A stretch of DNA of 14,423 nt. Source: Candidatus Cloacimonadota bacterium. Lineage in GTDB: Bacteria > Cloacimonadota > Cloacimonadia > Cloacimonadales > Cloacimonadaceae. The stretch lies in NCBI GenBank assembly GCA_028681035.1, contig JAQUJJ010000093.1:1-14423 (forward strand), written 5' to 3'. The notes below the pieces were generated by a model that saw only the letters and a program-made list of their open reading frames with translations, was not told the DNA's origin and did no database searches. Each line of letters starts with the position of its first letter. Position 1 is the first letter of the stretch. A program made the translations under genes and the position numbers. Below, piece after piece: positions 6,616-14,423 of the stretch.

Positions 6616-9600
6616 TCACTGCTCCTCAGATGTTGCCACCACCTTGAAGAACATTGCTGCGCTTATGGGCACGGCAATACTAAGCTCTGAGGTAACGGCA
6701 AGCGGGGCATCCATGGTGATATCAGGGCTACTTGAAGCGTAAAATCTATACATCACAGCTCCGGGGACTGCGTTCCAGCTTAGCAGTAAATCGGCTCCCT
6801 GCTGCTGGATGGTGATAGAAGGTGTGGCAAGCACAGCATTATCTACAACGAATACTGTTACTGGCACATTACTGCTTAATGTCCCTGCAGCGGAAGGATC
6901 GGTAGGGTCATAAACAGTGGTATCGCTAAGAACATAGCGGCTGCGGTTAGGATAATCTGGCGCATCGTTATAGTAGAAGTGATTATCTGTGCTAAAATAC
7001 TCGGTATCCATGGGTCGGTTTACCCGCACAGCAAGGTTAGCCCCATTATATGCGAAGGGGATAGAGAAGGGAATATTGATAAGGTTTGTGCCGATTGGGA
7101 AAGTCAACACACCATCGAACACTAAGGTATAATCTGCAAACCCGCTCCATCCCAAGCTTAGATCGGTTTCGCTGGTGTTTTTCACCCATATCTTGATGGG
7201 TTTATCGGCAAGTTCCTGCACGAAATTGCTTTTATAGACCAAGCCGCTGATGTTGCCACTTGCCATTTTAAGCTCTTCGGCAAGATATATGGTCTCACTT
7301 AAACTGTTCTTCCAGTAAAAGCTGATGGGGAGCGCATTTGCAGCAAGCTCGCTGTTATCGTCGCCTGCAATAGGAAGGTAGGTATCCTCAGGATGTACTG
7401 TAGCGGTGCTTGTTGACGATATGTTATTTACAAGATTGCCATCTCCATCAAGGACTAGCAAAGCGTAAACACTATAGTTATCTGCGGTTATCGGCACCCA
7501 GTTAAGTGTATGAGTAACGGTTTCATTGGGTGCTAAAGGCGTATTCACCTGCAAAGAGCTAAGTTCGCTGCGTCTATCCTCTGCCATAAGCTTCACTGTG
7601 TAGCTATTTTGGGTTATTAAGCCGTTATTGCTAACGCTTACTTGGTGGGACATACTTTCGCCCACAATTCCAAGCCCCAAGCCGCTTAACGCATTTATAG
7701 CCAAATCGTTATTCAAGATTTCCTCTAAGCGGAAGTCGTCTATGTGAATGCTGCGGGAAGTACCGCCCAAGCCATGTTTTATGGCAATATAGCTATCTGT
7801 GCCAGCATAAGCCGCAAAGGATACTACATATTCTGTGTGGTCACTCGTTAAATCCAGTACGCCAATCTGGGTGAAAACCCCGCTACCATCCGCAGAGCTA
7901 ACGGTTCCGATTAGCAACTGATATCCTGCTGAGTTTCCTCTTGCAGATAGCTTTAGTTTAAGGCTGTTCACCGGCAGCATAATCTCTGGTGTTATCAGCC
8001 TAACATCTGCCGCTGCATCGCTACTGTTAGACAGAGATACGCTATGAGGCGAGCTTTGCGGGTAGGTAGTGCTGCTTTGCACATAAGCGGAAGTGGACGT
8101 AGAGTTTACATACGCCCTCCAGCCAAGAGGCAAAGATGGTGTAGTGATAGTATCAAAGCTTTCCGAAAAGGGCATAGTTGCAATACGGGTATCCACACCA
8201 AGCCCGGCAAGGCTTATACTCGCAGGGTTGCTGCCTGATACATTCACCGTGGCAGTTTGTGTTCCGATGCTTGTTGGCATGAACTGCACACTAAAAGTAG
8301 TGCTTTGTCCGAAACTAAGGCTTATGGGCAAGCTTGGCAAGCCCTGCAAACTAAAAGCAGAGCTACCAGAAAGGCTTATGGAGCTGATGCTTAAGCTACT
8401 TGTGCCCCCGTTTTGGATGGTGAATACTTGGTTAGTTTGGCTATTCAATTCTTTTGTGCCGGCATCCCAGGCAACAGGTGCTAAGTTAAGCACTGCATTC
8501 GCTGGTTTTAGCTTTACTGATACATTATCCACAAAGAGGTCGTTATCGGCATTGCTGGTAGTGGATGCTCCATAGAAGGCTATGTATTTATAGCCGGGAT
8601 AAGCAGCCAAGTCCAGATATACTTTCTTTCCGCTATAGGCAATATTATTGTAAACGTAAGCCGAGCCTGCATTATCCCATTTGCGTATCAGGTTTGCACT
8701 TGCCCAAGAGCTGCCATCACTAATTAACACGGCAAACTGGTCGTCCACGCCGCTGGCTCCATTGGGATCGGAGCTAATAGCATTGCTGTTGTTCCAGTCT
8801 GTTAAGGCTAAATCGAACTCCAACATGGCATTAGCCGGTATCTTTAGCAAAGGGCTAATCAACCAGCCAAAGCGGTTAGTGCCATAGATATTCATGCGGG
8901 CAGAGAAGTTTTGGGGGGCAGCTACGATGTTAGTCCAATCATCCTGAATCCAATAGCTAGTATTGGCAGCAAGCACAGAAGGTTCGGCAAGTTGCCCGGA
9001 ATATCGCGTCCAATAGTTTGGCGGAAAGCTCGCACCGGAAGTGCCGAAAGATTCTTCGAAGGGGAATACAGAGGTGTCGGCAATGGTACTAAAGCTCCAG
9101 ACAGGGCAGTTGCTAGCATCACCTCCGTCACCCGTGGGCACAATCTTCCAGTATATGGTGCTGCTAAGGGGAATGCCACCTGCATGAGCATAGCTGAGGA
9201 CATTGCCCAAGTTCGTGCCATTTACCAGATTAGTAGGAGGGTTATTGGTTCCTAAATACAATTTATAAGCAGTGGGGTTGCCTCCTCCGCTCTGCCATGT
9301 TAGCACTTGGGTGAAATTCTGCCCACTGCTGCCAGCGGCTGGAGAGGGGTTTATGGCTGCATTTGGTGGAACAAGCGTGCGGGTAAAGCTAAAGCTATCC
9401 AGAAACATGTTGTTGCCGAAGGCACTGATTGCTTTTAACACGATGTAATAATAGCCAGCAGAAGGCAGAGCCAAGTTATAAGCATACTGATACCATCCTG
9501 TGGAGCTTACCGTTGGGGCAAGCGTTGTGCTGCGGTTCACCGTCCCCAGTAAAGTTGGGCTACCGCTAAGATTTTGGCTAGTATTAAGATATACCTCAAC

Positions 9601-11439
9601 ACGTTCAGCTTTGGTGCTATATCCAGTATCCCGATACATGTAAAAGGCAAAGTTATAGCTGTAGTTTGAGATATTGTTGTAATCTATCCGCGGTGAGGCG
9701 AGATAAGCGGAATTCCCAGACGTAGCAGAGTAGCTATTATACCGCAGCATTCCTGCTCCGAATTGGGGTGAACAAGTGGGGCTGCCGCCAGTGGTTACCC
9801 GCTCCCAAACCTTTGTGCCCACCACTGCCTGATTATCCCATCCATCCGGCGGGAAAGTAACGGCATCAAAGCCTTCCACATGCGGGTTTGTAGCAAAATC
9901 TATAGTTACAATAGGAGGAGTTCCTTTATTAAAACTGATGGTGCTGCCCGCGGAAGAGCCAATGTTATAGAGGCTAAGGTTGCCTGCGCTGCCATCTTGC
10001 AGGAAAGGTGCGGGATTTGTGCTGCTGTTTATTCTGGTTCTTCCCACTTCGGTACTAAAGTTAGCAGAATCCACAGTTCCATTAACTGTTGTGGTTCCGC
10101 CCGGACGGTAAATATACACTTCATCGGGTGGTCCGTCTGCATTGCCATCGCCAGCACTAGTATCTATGCGATATACCAATAAGCCAGAGCCGGGGATACT
10201 GCTCTCAAAAGTTCCGGTTTTCTTGCGGAATTCCACCACATAGTATTGGTTGGGATTGGTGGAGTTTATGCGGTAACAGTTACCCGCAGAAGACGTTATT
10301 GGCAACAACGAATATTGCCTGTCTGTAGATATAGTGGTAATATTGTTAATCCATTTCCCATATTTCCACTTCATGTATGCGCCCATGTGTTGGGGTGGAT
10401 TTTGGTCGGATTGCATGATATCCCAAGAGCCTGCGGGAGATATGCCATTGGAGGTGTAATGATACAAATCTGGTGCCCCCAGAGTGTGGAAAAACTCATG
10501 GCATAAAACACCTACAGAACTGCTGCTAAGGAAGGTTTGCAACTGAAAGTTAAAGTCATATACTCGCTTACCATTGAGAGTAACAGTACGATCATATATT
10601 GCCCAACGATGGGGCCAGAGCAAGCTACTCCAAGCTCCGGCTGTTCCACGGATGATGAACACCACGTTATCCACACGTCCATCATTATCGGAATCTATAT
10701 TCAAGCCAGTGGGAATTTGGGAGGCTACTCCGTTAGTGGCGTTTTGCAGCAGGGTAAACTCACGTGTGCGGCGTTCGGTATCGCCATTATAACCAGTGGG
10801 GTTGCTGGTGGCATCATAGGGTTGGAAATAAGCTCTGGCGTGGCTATCTTGCCACGATACCACAAAACCGTTAGATGAAGCGGGATAAAAGGTGGTATTT
10901 ACGGTAAGTTTATTGTAGCTGGCTTCCTGGTAATAGTTTTTAAGGGAGTTAGTGTTGGAATTCAGCCAGCCATCGTAAAGGCTGTTGCTATCCCCAAATT
11001 CGGTTTCATCCGAGAAACGAATATAGATAACGATGTTATTTATAGTGCCGATGGTGGGAGCATTGCGTGTTTGGGGCATGTAAAATTTGGTGTTGCGCAT
11101 GGCTTTGTAGGCAGTTTCCGAGATATTCACACTGGGTGTTAGCCCGCGGCTCTGAGGCAGGTCTTTGCCAACTATCGCTGTTCCCGCAATCACTTCTTCT
11201 CCGCTTTTCTCGGCGTAATAATAATAGCCGTTCTTGGGACTGCGGATAATCGTGTAATTATCCTTATCGTGCAGCCAGTTATGGTATTCGTCGCCGCTGG
11301 CAAGGCACTCTATCTTTGTGCCATCCGGCTGGGTTATGGTCGCAGGCATATTTGTTAAATATGCTGCCTGAAGAGAAGTGTTCACAAGTGTAGCAAGAGC
11401 TAGCACCAGCAACAGAACACATTTCTTTGTGGTAATCAA
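6616..11439 (-). CDS. Secreted M6 family metallopeptidase, multidomain
   Basis: 1607 residues. A signal peptide (about 1-25) is followed by a pro-region of about 80 residues and an M6 (immune inhibitor A-like) zinc peptidase domain to about 520. The zinc-binding and catalytic motif is H314-E-F-F-H318-T-L-G-A-P-D324, the HExxHxxGxxD signature of the family, so the enzyme should be active. Downstream modules are: choice-of-anchor J/cleaved-adhesin type (522-690), FN3-like (691-785), second anchor J (792-983), choice-of-anchor D/ASPM-like (984-1085), third anchor J (1088-1240), CARDB-like (1244-1345), a beta-rich segment (1350-1535), and a final FN3-like module (1538-1607). The start codon is TTG, supported by AAGGAG 5 nt upstream and by the signal peptide beginning exactly there. 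Unlike its convergent neighbour, it ends in the FN3 module with no Y-P-N-P-F sorting domain. Probable role: protein breakdown outside the cell or at its surface. Confidence 0.92.
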   Translation of the reverse strand: MITTKKCVLLLVLALATLVNTSLQAAYLTNMPATITQPDGTKIECLASGDEYHNWLHDKDNYTIIRSPKNGYYYYAEKSGEEVIAGTAIVGKDLPQSRGLTPSVNISETAYKAMRNTKFYMPQTRNAPTIGTINNIVIYIRFSDETEFGDSNSLYDGWLNSNTNSLKNYYQEASYNKLTVNTTFYPASSNGFVVSWQDSHARAYFQPYDATSNPTGYNGDTERRTREFTLLQNATNGVASQIPTGLNIDSDNDGRVDNVVFIIRGTAGAWSSLLWPHRWAIYDRTVTLNGKRVYDFNFQLQTFLSSSSVGVLCHEFFHTLGAPDLYHYTSNGISPAGSWDIMQSDQNPPQHMGAYMKWKYGKWINNITTISTDRQYSLLPITSSAGNCYRINSTNPNQYYVVEFRKKTGTFESSIPGSGLLVYRIDTSAGDGNADGPPDEVYIYRPGGTTTVNGTVDSANFSTEVGRTRINSSTNPAPFLQDGSAGNLSLYNIGSSAGSTISFNKGTPPIVTIDFATNPHVEGFDAVTFPPDGWDNQAVVGTKVWERVTTGGSPTCSPQFGAGMLRYNSYSATSGNSAYLASPRIDYNNISNYSYNFAFYMYRDTGYSTKAERVEVYLNTSQNLSGSPTLLGTVNRSTTLAPTVSSTGWYQYAYNLALPSAGYYYIVLKAISAFGNNMFLDSFSFTRTLVPPNAAINPSPAAGSSGQNFTQVLTWQSGGGNPTAYKLYLGTNNPPTNLVNGTNLGNVLSYAHAGGIPLSSTIYWKIVPTGDGGDASNCPVWSFSTIADTSVFPFEESFGTSGASFPPNYWTRYSGQLAEPSVLAANTSYWIQDDWTNIVAAPQNFSARMNIYGTNRFGWLISPLLKIPANAMLEFDLALTDWNNSNAISSDPNGASGVDDQFAVLISDGSSWASANLIRKWDNAGSAYVYNNIAYSGKKVYLDLAAYPGYKYIAFYGASTTSNADNDLFVDNVSVKLKPANAVLNLAPVAWDAGTKELNSQTNQVFTIQNGGTSSLSISSISLSGSSAFSLQGLPSLPISLSFGQSTTFSVQFMPTSIGTQTATVNVSGSNPASISLAGLGVDTRIATMPFSESFDTITTPSLPLGWRAYVNSTSTSAYVQSSTTYPQSSPHSVSLSNSSDAAADVRLITPEIMLPVNSLKLKLSARGNSAGYQLLIGTVSSADGSGVFTQIGVLDLTSDHTEYVVSFAAYAGTDSYIAIKHGLGGTSRSIHIDDFRLEEILNNDLAINALSGLGLGIVGESMSHQVSVSNNGLITQNSYTVKLMAEDRRSELSSLQVNTPLAPNETVTHTLNWVPITADNYSVYALLVLDGDGNLVNNISSTSTATVHPEDTYLPIAGDDNSELAANALPISFYWKNSLSETIYLAEELKMASGNISGLVYKSNFVQELADKPIKIWVKNTSETDLSLGWSGFADYTLVFDGVLTFPIGTNLINIPFSIPFAYNGANLAVRVNRPMDTEYFSTDNHFYYNDAPDYPNRSRYVLSDTTVYDPTDPSAAGTLSSNVPVTVFVVDNAVLATPSITIQQQGADLLLSWNAVPGAVMYRFYASSSPDITMDAPLAVTSELSIAVPISAAMFFKVVATSEEQ

Positions 11440-11444
11440 ATTTA

Positions 11445-11450
11445 CTCCTT
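11445..11450 (-). promoter_or_regulatory. Ribosome binding site deciding a TTG start
   Basis: Read on the minus strand this is AAGGAG, 5 nt before the TTG at 11437-11439. No ATG or GTG lies close by in frame, and the signal peptide begins at this TTG, so the non-AUG start is well supported. Confidence 0.75.
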
Positions 11451-11658
11451 CTTTCTTCCCGCTTATCTTGTGCTTGCTATGTTAAAAACGATCGGACAGT
11501 TGTTGGCAGGTTGCAAGCGATTTAACAAGTTCCTTCAATATGTTAAACTTTAGGTAGCTCCCCAGTTCTTGCATAGACAAGTAGCCTGTAACAAGCTGTA
11601 GAGTCCTAATTATAAACACATCCTTGATCTAAATAAGCTCTTGATTCGTTCATGGAGT

Positions 11659-11687
11659 ATTAGATGTTAAGCCCAATTAATAGTCAA
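11659..11687 (-). promoter_or_regulatory. Candidate sigma70-like promoter for the M6 peptidase gene
   Basis: On the minus strand: TTGACT (11682-11687, five of six), a 17-bp spacer, TCTAAT (11659-11664, five of six). It would give a transcript starting near 11652 with a leader of about 210 nt. A perfect TATAAT at 11609-11614 (minus strand) lacks a good -35 and is a weaker alternative. The remaining leader sequence (11440-11600) shows no gene or clear RNA element. Confidence 0.5.
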
Positions 11688-11813
11688 GAACTTTTTTACC
11701 AATACTGACACTTGTCCGTACACTAGGCACATAATCTTTAAGAATTGCGATAAAATAATACAACACAGCCTTGTTCTGCCCTTGCTCCAATCTTTGGTAT
11801 TGCAGAGGAATTT

Positions 11814-11870
11814 CCCACGTGATTCCCTCGCTTTCACGTGGGGGTCACGTGGGGATCACGTGGGGATCAC
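11814..11870. repeat. 11-bp CACGTG tandem repeat with inverted copy
   Basis: Units TCACGTGGGGG (11834-11844), TCACGTGGGGA (11845-11855) and TCACGTGGGGA (11856-11866) are contiguous, and a fourth unit starts TCAC at 11867. An inverted copy CCCACGTGA lies at 11814-11822, pairing over 9 bp with 11834-11842 around an 11-nt loop. CACGTG is itself a palindrome. The structure could be an intergenic repeat element of this genome, a cluster of protein sites, or a weak terminator for the lipoprotein operon. No T-run follows on either strand. Confidence 0.6.
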
Positions 11871-12033
11871 CTGAGATTTCAGCAAGAAACCCGTTTGTGG
11901 TGGTCAATCCCTCTTTAGTTTTCACTAACCCACCATAATTGAGCTTAAGCCAGAAGTGTCTGTGGGAGAAAAGCCGACAAACGGCAGCAAAGCAGAGCCT
12001 ATCTCGCCGATAACTTGGTTTTCCACACGGCAA
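11845..12033 (-). other. Possible interspersed repeat or gene relic (62-codon open frame)
   Basis: Between the lipoprotein stop and the CACGTG repeats is an open frame on the minus strand (62 codons from ATG). Its translation (MPCGKPSYRRDRLC... ending DPHVIPT) has no recognisable domain, is rich in Arg/Cys/His, lacks a convincing ribosome site, and ends by translating the CACGTG repeat. I do not believe it is a normal gene. Its end coinciding with the repeat array suggests that the whole 11814-12060 segment may be one repeated intergenic element. This is inference; only a search of the rest of the genome can tell. Confidence 0.3.
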
Positions 12034-12071
12034 GTAGCAGAGCTAACTCTTTGTAAGGTAATGCGCATGCT

Positions 12072-12677
12072 TTAGTCTATTGAAAAGCTATGTACTTCAA
12101 AGCAACCGGCAGCATCTATCCAGATAGAGCCATCTTTGAAGGGAGGAATAAGATAGGCAAGGCGTGCGAATTTGGCACCGGGGCGGATAAACCCAGCACT
12201 AAGGGATCTACGTTCCCACCTGGGGGTAGGATAAATTCTTTGACCAAAGCGGTTTGTTATCTTGCCATTGTCTTGGAATACAATTAAACGCATTTGCACT
12301 ACAGGAGGATTTGCGCTATTCGTTTTAAAGGAAGAACGAACATAATAGCCTCCGTAACGCCGTGCCTTAAAAGAATCGCTTAACACCATCACAGACTTGT
12401 CTGAGGCATCAATACGCAGGGAAGTGCCTTCCTCAAAGGCTTCAGTTGGATCGATAATAACCGGACTGGTATCCCCACCAGGAGGATCAAGATGCACCAC
12501 CCATCCCTTAAGAGCTTCAGCAGCTATCTCAGAATAGGGATTGAAGCTCGGATTAGCTATCAAATTAGTGCTGTCCTCGGCATCCTTCTCGGTGAAATTG
12601 AGGGTTGATACACTTACGCAAGAGCTAAGCAGCAACAAAACCAGTGCAAACAGAGAGAGATAAAGGCACTTTTTCAT
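12072..12677 (-). CDS. Small lipoprotein with carbohydrate-binding-like fold, rodA-coupled
   Basis: 201 residues. The N-terminus has a charged start (MKK), a hydrophobic stretch to residue 17, and a lipobox L-S-S-C with Cys20 as the lipidation site, so it should be membrane-anchored and periplasm-facing. After a short linker, residues 38-200 begin N-L-I-A-N-P-S-F-N and contain G-W. This pattern opens many carbohydrate-binding (CBM4/9-like, galactose-binding) beta sandwiches, and the rest is beta-rich. I do not recognise a named family. The ATG overlaps the rodA stop by 4 nt (ATGA), with GAGG 9 nt upstream inside rodA, so it is translated with the elongation genes. A role in binding peptidoglycan or glycan near the elongasome is possible, but it rests only on context and fold guess. 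Confidence 0.82.
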   Translation of the reverse strand: MKKCLYLSLFALVLLLLSSCVSVSTLNFTEKDAEDSTNLIANPSFNPYSEIAAEALKGWVVHLDPPGGDTSPVIIDPTEAFEEGTSLRIDASDKSVMVLSDSFKARRYGGYYVRSSFKTNSANPPVVQMRLIVFQDNGKITNRFGQRIYPTPRWERRSLSAGFIRPGAKFARLAYLIPPFKDGSIWIDAAGCFEVHSFSID

Positions 12678-13891
12678 TTAATAAAACCTCGTTCATTCAG
12701 ATACTTTAAGACAACTCCCACGGAGATAGCATTAATCAACAAATTCGAACCACCGTAACTAATAAAAGGTAACGGAATACCAGTTGCAGGAACCAAGCCA
12801 ATGTTCATACCAATATTGATGAAGGTCTGAAACATAAGATAAGCCATAATCCCTGCCGTGGCAACCTTTCTTTCTTTAATCTTCAAGTTGCTTACATTTT
12901 TGATGATGTGTGAAAAGAAAAGCATAAACACTCCCAGCAGCAAAACACTGCCAACAAATCCGAATTCTTCGCCGATTATTGAGAAGATGAAATCGGTATG
13001 ATGCTCAGGAAGAAAGTTCATGTTCTTTTGAGTTCCCAATAGCCAGCCTTTGCCGAATATACTTCCGCTCCCAATTGCTATCTTCGCCTGAATAATCTGA
13101 TATCCAGCACCAAGAGGGTCACGAGTGGGATCCATAAAAGTGAGGATGCGGTTCTGTTGATAGTCCTTCAAGCCCATCCAAAATACGGGAGTGATAAGCG
13201 CAATGAAAACATTGGCAATGCTGGCAACCGTTACCGCCACCCAAGAAAGCCTCGCTTTAAACAGGAGAAAGGCTAGTATAATAATCCAGATAGGGATAAA
13301 TGGCAGCCAAACAGAACACACAATGCTGACAATAGGGCTGATAATAAGCAGTACATAAAATACGGGAACCTCCGCCGCAATAAGCATTGCCATTAGGCTT
13401 GCCCAGAAAACGAGAGTAGTACCAAAATCCGGCTCGATAATTATCAAAGCCACTGGCAATAAAACCAAGAGGAAACCGTATAATATCTGACGGTATTCGT
13501 TTAAATGCTCACGGGAAATGATGCGCGCTACCATAAGAATAGTAAACAACTTGGCACTCTCTGAGGGTTGGAGATTAATCCCTCCCAAACCAAACCAACG
13601 ATGAGAACCATTCACGGAAGGTGTAAAAAGCACCAAAACAAGTGCCAGCATATTCAACACAAACAAAGGCAGTACCAGAATATCAAAGATGGGCATCGGT
13701 AAGCGGAGTAAAAGAGCTATTGCCCCTAGAGAAGCAATGACAAAAATAATCTGCTTCCACCAGAAGTTTTCTATGCTTACATGCTGACCGATAACGGTTG
13801 TGGAAGCACTAAAAATGGCTATACAACCCAGAATCATCAGGCACATAAGCAGTGCTAACAGGCTGAAATCGAACTTCTTACGGTTTATCAT
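12674..13891 (-). CDS. rodA: Rod shape-determining protein RodA (peptidoglycan glycosyltransferase)
   Basis: 405 residues, a SEDS-family (FtsW/RodA/SpoVE) polytopic membrane protein with roughly ten hydrophobic segments. Family landmarks in order: N-G-S-H-R-W near residue 93, with L-Q-P-S-E-S-A-K after it; E-P-D-F-G-T near 153; G-A-G-Y-Q-I-I-Q; L-P-E-H-H-T-D-F-I-F-S-I-I-G-E-E around 295-310; and G-I-P-L-P-F-I-S-Y-G-G-S near the end. Asp300 in H-T-D-F corresponds to the catalytic aspartate of SEDS glycosyltransferases (family knowledge). RodA polymerises lipid II into glycan strands and works with PBP2, encoded just upstream; the genes overlap by 4 nt. The E-H-H-T-D-F context and the PBP2 neighbour favour RodA over FtsW. 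Length is slightly above the usual 370-400 and no key residue is missing. Confidence 0.95.
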   Translation of the reverse strand: MINRKKFDFSLLALLMCLMILGCIAIFSASTTVIGQHVSIENFWWKQIIFVIASLGAIALLLRLPMPIFDILVLPLFVLNMLALVLVLFTPSVNGSHRWFGLGGINLQPSESAKLFTILMVARIISREHLNEYRQILYGFLLVLLPVALIIIEPDFGTTLVFWASLMAMLIAAEVPVFYVLLIISPIVSIVCSVWLPFIPIWIIILAFLLFKARLSWVAVTVASIANVFIALITPVFWMGLKDYQQNRILTFMDPTRDPLGAGYQIIQAKIAIGSGSIFGKGWLLGTQKNMNFLPEHHTDFIFSIIGEEFGFVGSVLLLGVFMLFFSHIIKNVSNLKIKERKVATAGIMAYLMFQTFINIGMNIGLVPATGIPLPFISYGGSNLLINAISVGVVLKYLNERGFIK

Positions 13892-14423
13892 AAGCCCTCT
13901 TCTACTGGTTTTTCCGCTTCTATGGGAATACTTTCAGGTGTTTCTGGCTCTTCAGGTTCTACATCTTCCGAAGTTCTAAATTGTGCCGGTAGTGGGGCAA
14001 TCTTTTTAATCTCTTCCAAGTTGCCAATATAATAGTTAAATATGCGGGAAGTTATGGGTGCTGCTAAAGCTCCGCCCCCACCTGCATTCTCTAAAAACAC
14101 GGTTACCACAATCTCTGGCTTCGTGGTTACAAGGTATCCACAAAACCACGCATGAGTGGTTCTGCCCATGGAGTTCTCAGCAGAACCTGTTTTTCCGTAA
14201 ACAGTTCCCCCGCTTGCTCTGGCGTTTGCTCCCGTTCCACCCGGCGCATTAACCACTGCCCATAAACCTTCCTGAATAGTTTTAATCGTTGATTGCTTCA
14301 TCGGTAATGGCTTTCTGGCAAGAGGCATCAATTGCTCACGGGTTAACCTTCCTCTTCCTACGGTTTGCTTTAGTAAGTGAGGTTGTGTCCAAAGCCCGTT
14401 GTTGGCAATTGCAGCATAACAGG
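13888..14423 (-). CDS. mrdA: Penicillin-binding protein 2 (peptidoglycan transpeptidase), C-terminal part
   Basis: The frame is open to the window edge, so this is the last 178 or so residues of a longer protein; the TTG inside it near 14331 is not a start. It contains Y-A-A-I-A-N-N-G, typical of the helix after the S-x-N motif in class B PBPs, and then V-Y-G-K-T-G-S-A-E-N with the K-T-G active-site triad (bases 14185-14193). The G-R-T-T-H-A-W-F-C-G-Y segment and the acidic, Pro/Glu-rich tail after residue F-N-Y-Y-I fit the PBP2 end. The SxxK serine and SxN motifs lie outside the window. PBP2 cross-links the glycan strands made by RodA. The stop overlaps the rodA ATG by 4 nt, the usual mrdA-rodA arrangement. 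Confidence 0.92.
   Translation of the reverse strand, partial: CYAAIANNGLWTQPHLLKQTVGRGRLTREQLMPLARKPLPMKQSTIKTIQEGLWAVVNAPGGTGANARASGGTVYGKTGSAENSMGRTTHAWFCGYLVTTKPEIVVTVFLENAGGGGALAAPITSRIFNYYIGNLEEIKKIAPLPAQFRTSEDVEPEEPETPESIPIEAEKPVEEGL

Noticed and set aside
8093..8575. 160-codon open frame on the plus strand
   Set aside because: It lies antisense inside the M6 peptidase gene, whose domains are clear in this stretch; it shows no domain of its own.
13888..14331. A short stand-alone gene beginning at TTG near 14331
   Set aside because: The frame continues upstream with conserved PBP2 sequence (Y-A-A-I-A-N-N-G) to the window edge, so this is an internal codon of mrdA.

Overview
The window most likely comes from a Gram-negative bacterium of the Candidatus Cloacimonadota / FCB type. 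This is inferred from style, not from a marker gene. Two very large secreted multidomain proteins (an endonuclease I and an M6 peptidase) are built from fibronectin-III, choice-of-anchor J/D and 'LPVELSSF'-type beta-sandwich modules. One of them ends in a 'YPNPF' FlgD/Por-type sorting domain. These sit beside an ordinary PBP2-RodA cell-elongation operon. No rRNA or tRNA gene was seen.

Region 1 (about 1-3450, plus strand) looks accessory. It is AT-richer to the eye than the rest. It opens with the tail of a DUF488-family gene overlapping by ATGA a gene that resembles the dual-OB (DuOB) family. A 192-bp gap follows, with two dyad symmetries and a plausible sigma70-type promoter. Next come a small protein made of two topoisomerase-type zinc ribbons and a 585-aa reverse transcriptase (RT). 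The RT has an intact YVDD active site and a long, probably helical C-terminal half, and resembles the defence-associated 'unknown group' (UG/DRT/Abi) RTs more than retron, DGR or group II intron RTs. The 368 bp after it holds a hairpin and a degenerate array of about 20-22-bp units (TTTGCAGTTTTCG-like). This makes a candidate antiphage or otherwise unassigned RT module with a possible structured RNA.

Region 2 (3397-11700) holds two convergent secreted enzymes: the endonuclease I (plus strand, behind a near-consensus TTGACA-17-TAGAAT promoter) and a 1607-aa M6 metallopeptidase (minus strand, TTG start). They share a perfect 15-bp stem hairpin as a likely bidirectional terminator. The two may serve extracellular or surface breakdown of DNA and protein. 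Upstream of the peptidase is a 632-bp gene-free stretch with a candidate promoter, an 11-bp CACGTG-containing tandem/inverted repeat and a segment that may be an interspersed repeat or a gene relic.

Region 3 (12072-14423, minus strand) is a tightly coupled operon: the C-terminal part of PBP2 (mrdA, running off the window), rodA, and a small lipoprotein with a carbohydrate-binding-like fold. Each pair overlaps by 4 nt. PBP2 and RodA form the elongasome peptidoglycan synthase; the role of the lipoprotein is unknown.
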